Positions 57,651-64,000 of a stretch of 64,000 nucleotides of DNA are shown here, piece after piece. The notes under the pieces were generated by a model. It worked only from the letters and a program-made list of their open reading frames with translations, searched no databases and was not told the origin of the DNA. A program made the position numbers and the translations under genes. Source of the stretch: Buddleja alternifolia (taxonomy: Eukaryota; Streptophyta; Magnoliopsida; Lamiales; Scrophulariaceae). Position 1 is the stretch's first letter. Every line of letters begins with the position of its first letter. The stretch lies in assembly GCA_019426215.1 (NCBI GenBank), contig CM033408.1:8125077-8189076 (forward strand). Direction: 5' to 3'.

Positions 57651-60169
57651 ATGCAAAGAAAAGTGAAGTGAACAAATCCCAACAACATTGTCTCGTGCTC
57701 CTCCATGAGCCTCATCTATCTAGTGTGGAACCCTCATCCATACTAAAGGATAACTGCTTTGGTACTCAGCTGCTGACATCTTTACACCGACTCTGTCAAA
57801 TTGCATTCTGGATCTCTTACATGTCTGATATGTGATCTCACTGCATGCGCTATGTCTAATAACTCTGCTAACAACTCTGGTCCGTGAATCTGCCAAACAG
57901 GCATTGCATCTTACCTTTATGGACTCTGGCTCCATGGACTACCATCCTGGTACTGTGCCCCCTGCCTCTATGGTTTCCGGCCATGTCGATTTGTCTTCTT
58001 AGCTCCAAAACTCTAACCTGTTGCCTCTGGCTTCACGTATATGCTCACCCGACAACTCATCTTTGTCCCTCTTGCTTTTGGCTCTACGGATCTGCCTCCC
58101 GCACCACAACCCTACCCCTATGGTTGTTGACTTTGCAGCCCTACCCTGACCTCTAGCTCTGTGGATCTAAGCTCTTGGTACTGCATCTGCTCCACTGGCT
58201 TTGCGTTCTGCTCACCTGAAAATGTTGGTTTGCCCCTAATTTTGTGGATATGTCTAATTGGTACCATGATCATGCCATGTTTTCTCGTTAACGTTGAATG
58301 GATCACTTGTCTTGGCCTACCGACCTAACTGATCTCAATCCTCCTTTGTCATCTTCTCCGACTTCACTCCGACCTTCGTTCATGCTATCTAGGTCTCTAA
58401 CCAATCTTTCGATCTTGATTTTCTCTTCATGACCAACCACTATTCCCACTGCTAACACAAAGCGCTCCCATCTATCTAGATCATATGATGTCTCAAACTT
58501 ATGACTCTAATACTGTTGGGAAAAATAAAGAAAATGCAGCGGAAATGGTGTAATTTAAAAAATTTCAGATTTTTCAATTCAGGATCAACCCCGGGGTTTT
58601 ATCATGGGTATGTATGATAAGGATATCGATACATTACCCGTTGTAGCGAAGTGGTTGGAGAATCACAATTTCTTGAATTCTTCGAACTTTTCGCGAACTG
58701 ATCCAATTGACTGATTGATGATCTGAGCAGTCCAAAAGTGTTGCCTCCAAATAATCTGGACGAAAAATTTGAACGAAAAATCTTTCCTTCTTGGCTATGG
58801 AGGCCGACGTCTAGAGAGAGGGGAGAGGGAGGGTTTCTATTTTCTTGTAGCTCAAGTGTGTTGTAACTTATGTTATGACCTAGGTTTAATTAAGTGATAT
58901 ATTTTTATCACTTATGTTACAACCTTGGGCTTAATTTAGCCCATGTAGGACGCCTACTAGGCCGGCCCACATGGTCATGGTGCACCAGTTTGAGCTCAGT
59001 CAAATCCTTTATTTAATTAATTAATTAATTCAATATAATTAATTAATTAATCTAAGTAAATAATAGATGGGATAATTAATTAATTTTAATTCTCTAAAAA
59101 AAATATTAATTAATATAAATGAATTAACTTATTTCTTCAAATAATTAATTTTATTTAATTAATTTTAAGTATCCAATACTTCAAATATTACTACAAGAAA
59201 TACACCATAATTTCGTTCGATTTTTCCTTTTTAAGAGTGACTCGTTAGGTTCATCTATATTTGGCAATTGGAGGGTTTCATTGAATGTGGGTAGCACCTA
59301 GCCAGTCAAATAGCCGGCATTGTATCCCAAATAAGATATAATGATTAGATCATTGTTTGTCTTTCCTATTTTAATTTCCATGTGAATACAAACTCTTCGT
59401 TTCCTTATCCAGGTCAAGTAAGAGTCATGGTTTAGGTCAAAATCATAAACTTGACTCTATGTTATATTTATAGTAAGTCCAGATCAGTGAAGGCTTTGGC
59501 CAAAGACTTTAAGATCCAACTTACTTATAAATTCATAGGATAATTCACCGTTCACTTTCGAGGAAACGAATTCCATCTTGGATATCAGTTAAGACTACTA
59601 CTTGCCCATTAGGTTACAGTACAAGGTCTACCAAACCAAAGGGTGAATTGGGATTGGGTCTAACTATTCTAATGACAAACCTAATGCCACAAGTATATCT
59701 TCAACTCGATTCCTCGGGTCTAAAATTCAGACACACCTATTACAATTTAATCAATTCTGTCATTGATTGTCAAAGAGTGAAAACCCATGTGGCATAATCG
59801 ATGCGATCCATGTATGAGTACCACGACCTTCATCAGTGCACCTATGATATGAGTTCTTCACTACTTCCTAGTGATTGACAGACACTTCTCTCGTCAAAAC
59901 TCATATTATACAAGTCTTGATGATTTCCAATGCTCAATTGAGAATTCTTGACTTATAGACCATTTTAATATACAAATATTAAACTCCTCTAGTGCCTTAG
60001 AGAGTTAACTCTTGTATTCATGAACTTATAGATGATTACAGTATATAAATGTCAATAATAGAGTAAACAACTAAAATGCCTTTTATTAAAAGAATAGTAA
60101 TAATTACAATTTTATAATGTCCTTTCTTTCTCTAATCCTCTAATGGCATTTAAGGACATAAACCTAACA
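57650..60169 (-). mobile_element. Copia-type LTR retrotransposon fragment (5' LTR and leader)
   Basis: LTR 58514-60169 (1656 bp): minus strand starts TGTTAGGTTTATGTCC and ends CCCAACA after a GAAAATGCAGCGGAAA-like complement typical of copia LTR ends. The next bases (minus AGTATTAGAGTC) are a decayed primer-binding site. The following 850 bp (57650-58513) are GC-richer internal sequence without a recognisable gag. No second LTR is in the window. Confidence 0.65.
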
Positions 60170-61291
60170 AATACCAGTTGTTGGAGATATGAAATAGAGA
60201 TGATTAATTGCTAACTGCTAGAAATAAACACGAACTAAAGAGAAGCATAAGATGATAAAAGAATTTTATGTGATTCAACCAAACTGCCTATATACACAGG
60301 TCATCACTAGATCTCACATCTTTATTTCTTAGAGTGAATCACATATTACAATCTACAAGCCTAAATTTATAGGTAGGAGACATGATACACATGAAAACTA
60401 AAATCTAATATCAATATGCAAGATAATCCTACTAATAGGAGTTAGGAAAAACAGTCCTTATACAAGCCAACTGCCTAATACAAACCCAAAGCGCGTATAA
60501 AACAACAATTCTACGCATGCCCTACGTTACTTAACAACGTTGTGTTGACCATGGTCAAAACTGCATTGTCTGCAATCAAATTGTTTCTTACAGCTCTGAT
60601 TCCCTTTTTTGCTCATCTACTTCTTCGATCGGTCTCCAGAAAACGCATCATTTTCGATGGAGAATGAGAAAATATGAAAATAAATGGAGGATAAGTGTTC
60701 TCTAGAAAAATACAAATTAGAAAATTGGAAAGTAATTTTACATGACTATATCGTGGGACTAAATGAATTTAACCCACGTCAAAGACCACATTTGCGCTTA
60801 TAATTAACTACAAAATGAATAACTTTGAAGTTTCCTTAATACTTCAATAGCAAAAGATAGAAGAACAAAGTAAACTTTATATTGAATTCAATTTTAGATT
60901 GTTAAATTTTAAAGGGACTACATTGATTCAAATTAAAAACTCAGGGGTTAATCTAACATTGTGGTCAAAAGTTGGATTAAGATGGATTTTACCCCAAAAT
61001 TTTCTGATGATTATGGCGTTCATCTCTCTCAAGTCCAGAATAACATAAGCACCTCAATGAAAGCAGACCGTAGCAAGAGTTCAAACTTCAGACGAAGAAA
61101 AACGCACTATCACTACCAATGTGTGAATCTGTGGGTATCTAGTTTACTCAGACGACAAATTTCAACCTAATTTCCTTGCATTTTTTTTTCCAGAGGCATA
61201 TATAGCATTTCTTCAACAATTAATTTTTTTCTTAGCAGACTCTTGAGTAGGAAAATGCGTGACAACTTATTTAATTTTTTTTTTCTACAAC
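60170..61291. other. Unassigned stretch, probably old LTR sequence in part
   Basis: The 60180-60500 part (TTTTATGTGATTCAACCAAAC) has the style of a copia LTR, but the ends cannot be fixed. No gene. Confidence 0.3.
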
Positions 61292-61619
61292 CGAAGCTAA
61301 ATACATTGCTATATCAGAAGTGAGAAAGGAAATGGTTTGGTTGAAAAAAATTTGAGAAAAATTGACAATGGAGCAGAGAGATTGTGCATCCTATTGAGAT
61401 AGTCAAAGCGCTATTTGTTCTGCGAAAAATCCGGTGTTTCATTCGAGGACAAAGTATATTCAGTTGAAGTATCATCATATCCGAGAGATGATTGATGCTG
61501 GAACTTTGGAGCTGAAGAAGATACTTTGTGCGAAGAATCTTGCGGATATGTTGACTAAGAAAGTTACCACCAAGAAGTTGAGGCTTTGTATGGCCTCAAT
61601 TGGTCTCAAGTACTTGTGA
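61292..61619 (+). pseudogene. Copia RNase H C-terminal remnant
   Basis: Plus-strand translation TEAKYIAISEVRKEMVWLKK, later SQSAICSAKNPVFHSRTKYI and KYHHIREMIDAGTLELKK, ending NLADMLTKKVTTKKLRLC. This is the end of a Tnt1-like RNase H, with in-frame stops at about 61352 and 61400. Confidence 0.85.
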
Positions 61620-61719
61620 TGAAGAGGTCAACCTATACTAGAAAAAGTGTGTTTATTTGGGAGAACTACGGATCAGGGTTCAAAATGAGTTGTTCTACTT
61701 TGGGATCAATCTCCAAGTG

Positions 61720-62297
61720 GGAGATTGATGGGATAGTGTGGAGACGGATCCCAAAACGGATCGTTAAATGGCCAAGAAAGTGAAAAAATGCAGCAAAAAG
61801 AGCCTAGGGCAAGGATTGGCACCGGCGGCCAGCCAAACTTGACGCAGCGGCGCAAGGAAGGGCGCCAAGAAACGCGAGCTGCAGCGAGCACTGCTTGCCG
61901 CATGGTGGTGCTCCAGTAGTCCCCAAACTTGTGTTGTATCGAGCAATTTTGCTCGTTGCCGCACAAGTTTGTCAACAGGAGGCGTGCTTTTTTCGGATTC
62001 GAGGCTATTTTTTGAAGTGCATTAGGTTTCCTTATTGGACATATTAGTTTCCTTATTGGACATATTAGTTTCCTAAGGTGTTTAGGACTTCTATTTCGTC
62101 TCCAAGGATTTTACATATAAGTATATGTTCACATGTATTTCGGTTATCACTCCCATACAAATCAATAAAACTCTCTAGTATAGGTTTGTGAACATAGACA
62201 TTCTTGGCCGCTACCATGTAAATCTTGTCTCATTTTCTGGATTACTTTTAAGTTATGTATGTGCATTGATTCCTAACAAAACATTTAGTATTAGAGT
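61720..62297 (+). mobile_element. Copia LTR with pol end on one side and primer-binding site on the other
   Basis: After pol a purine tract (AAGTGGGAGAT) leads into an LTR of about 553 bp (61726-62278: TGATGGGATAG...TCCTAACA). A decayed primer-binding site (TTTAGTATTAGAG, about 62284-62296) then follows directly. It contains a GC-rich block (61810-61900) and a 27 bp repeated segment near 62035-62075. Confidence 0.6.
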
Positions 62298-62923
62298 TGA
62301 GACATTCCATATTAATGGCCGGAAGTTAGCACATACATCTACACATGATTTTGGCTATTTTTTTAATAATGAAAGGTAAAAAGCTAGTCCTTCCCAACGG
62401 CTATAACATACAAATTGGGTATTTAAAATTCTAATTTCTTCTCCAAATTCATTTTTCCTATTGGAGTGCATGGGTCTGGTTGTGGCCCATGACCCAAATT
62501 GCATCCATATTTGACTAGGAGTAAGGGTCCTAATCAGAATAAAAGTACATCTTATTTAACAAATGTATCTTCTGAGATATTCAAATAAAGAGCAGAATAT
62601 CATGTTCTTTGCTCATCAGATTATTCTCTCCAGGAACTCTCTATCTCTCCTCTCAAAAACCCATCTTCTCCTCTCTCCCTCTTGGAGATCACCAAAGTCT
62701 GCTCCAAGGGTTTAAGGGGTGCAATATATTGGAAGCTCTAGTAGCAACCACCAGGACGGGCAAGGATTAAATCTTTCATTTGTTGGCTTGTATACGAACT
62801 CGAGTACAAAGGGGATTCAGATCATTATTCCACTGCAAGAGATTAAAGGTTCAATACCAGAGAAGGTACGTTCTCAAATCTCAATATGTGTTTATTTGAA
62901 ATTACATGTGTATTAATTTCCTA
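62298..62923 (+). repeat. Probable 3' part of another 5' LTR
   Basis: The stretch before the primer-binding site at 62924 ends TTTCCTACA, has CT-rich leader-like sequence (about 62620-62690) and could be the R-U5 part of an LTR. The left border is not clear. Confidence 0.4.
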
Positions 62924-62937
62924 CAGTGGTATCAGAG
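62924..62937 (+). other. Primer-binding site (tRNA-Met) of an LTR retrotransposon
   Basis: GTGGTATCAGAGTC immediately after CCTACA, complementary to the initiator tRNA-Met 3' end apart from the last bases. Confidence 0.65.
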
Positions 62938-64000
62938 TCATATGGGCTCAGCCTCGCTGCTAATTGAATGTGATTTGTTTTTTCTTAAAATATTATGCAT
63001 GAGACGTATATTCGTTTTTAAATCGTTGAATTCGAATTTTATATATTTTTTTTGTAAAATATTTGATAGAAAAACCGAACGGGTTGAAAATTGATTAAGT
63101 CCTTTTGTTCTTTTTAATAAATCCAAAATTTAGATTCAATTTTCCACTTAGGTTTTTCTGTTTTTACTGTGAAATTTTTATACCATTAGATAGATCTCAA
63201 AAAGACGATGAGAACGGTATAAACCTACCGGTCAACTCGCTTGTGGAGTTTGGATCAGGTGCGACAGCGGCCCAAGTGACATGTCAAACGGTCATTGGCC
63301 GAGTTTTCTAAATAAAAAAAAGGAAAAGATAATACCTCAGGCGGCTTCGGCTAATTGAGCCGAGCCTCGAAAGCGAGCCACGAGCCGGACAATGGTCTAG
63401 TGGCCTAGGGCGTCTTTGGATGCCTAGAAAATTGAAAGTTCAATTTAAAAAAAAATGAAAAATTTGAGAAAATCTGCATAGCTGTTTTTGGTAACAGTTT
63501 GTATTTGTTTTATTTTATTTAAGCCTTAATAATAATTATTTACCCATGTTAATGCATATATTTACTTGTAAGTCTTGATAGAATTATTTTGGTGTTGCCT
63601 TTTTAATGCACCTATATGTGAGCTATGTGATTATCTTATGGTGATGTTTAAAGCATGAGTTTTGGTGCTCATATTGGTGAACATTTATTATGACTTTTTA
63701 TTGGGTAGGAGATGATTTCATGGACAAAATTTTATTCATGATTGGTGAATATTTATTATGACTTTTTATTGGGTGGGAGATGATTACTAGTCTGTTCGCA
63801 AAATTCTCGACTCAACTAGATTAAAAGAAATAATTAAAGTTTAATTAGATCTAGAATAAAATAATTAGACAAGTACCTAACCTTTGCGCATTGATACAGT
63901 AATGGAGACCAAGTAGCGTTTACTGACCTTCATGGCTCTGCAAGCTTGATGCCAGAATTATACCATGTGGCATAGAAAAATCCAATTCTTTACTCCACAA
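62938..64000. other. Unassigned end of window
   Basis: Expected internal region of the element with the primer site at 62924, but no gag or pol is recognisable. A 55 bp segment around ATTGGTGAACATTTATTATG is repeated at about 63674-63710 and 63740-63785. Confidence 0.35.

Noticed and set aside
57720..58306. Open frames on both strands next to the LTR at 58514
   Set aside because: The region is retroelement leader or internal sequence; none of the frames shows gag or pol motifs.

Overview
The window is nuclear DNA of a flowering plant, most likely a dicot. It is AT-rich, the genes have plant-type introns, and there is an extensin gene with Ser-Pro5 and YKY/YVY repeats. Almost everything else is transposable elements of typical plant families: Ty3/gypsy chromovirus, Sirevirus-like Ty1/copia, CACTA, hAT, Helitron, LINE, SINE, MITEs and a TRIM. 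The species cannot be named from the sequence.

Region 1-22738 is a nest three elements deep. A Ty3/gypsy element (1-6962, minus strand, left LTR cut by the window edge) sits inside the downstream ORF of a Sirevirus-like Ty1/copia element (6963-17526, minus strand). That element in turn sits inside the TNP2 transposase gene of a CACTA transposon (17527-22738, plus strand). The CACTA right end lies about 160 bp from remnants of a calcium-dependent protein kinase gene (22901-23447). The gypsy element has LTRs identical over the 1231 bp that can be compared, yet it has no gag, a broken pol and a substituted integrase Asp, so it probably moved with proteins supplied by another element. The Sirevirus carries an extra gene with its own TATA promoter and two apparent introns. 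The CACTA carries an exon-rich second gene that ends in a Ulp1-like (C48) protease domain.

Region 22739-31260 holds a small Helitron (23738-24436), a CACTA MITE with a CCT target duplication (25437-25838), another Helitron 3' hairpin (26100), a foldback MITE (28406-28745) and the extensin gene (29516-31093, minus), the only intact host gene seen. A partial copy of its promoter and signal peptide, fused to unrelated sequence, lies at 26585-26990.

Region 31261-46160 is AT-rich and mostly non-coding. It has a tandem array of about 0.55 kb units interrupted by a 5'-truncated LINE (34658-36532, with target duplication), three copies of a 570 bp MITE family, a hAT element with an 8 bp target duplication (41345-41980) and a diverged SINE. 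The third MITE copy is split by a solo LTR of the same Sirevirus family (43354-46057), which itself carries a further LTR-like insertion.

Region 46160-64000 contains a SINE with a 14 bp target duplication (48237-48451), a long TIR element, a copia fragment (49717-51850), a 1.76 kb hAT element (52542-54305), a TRIM with a 111 bp (TC)n tract (56079-57146) and several LTR/PBS fragments of copia-type elements (58514-60169, 61292-62297, 62924). No RNA gene or CRISPR array was seen.
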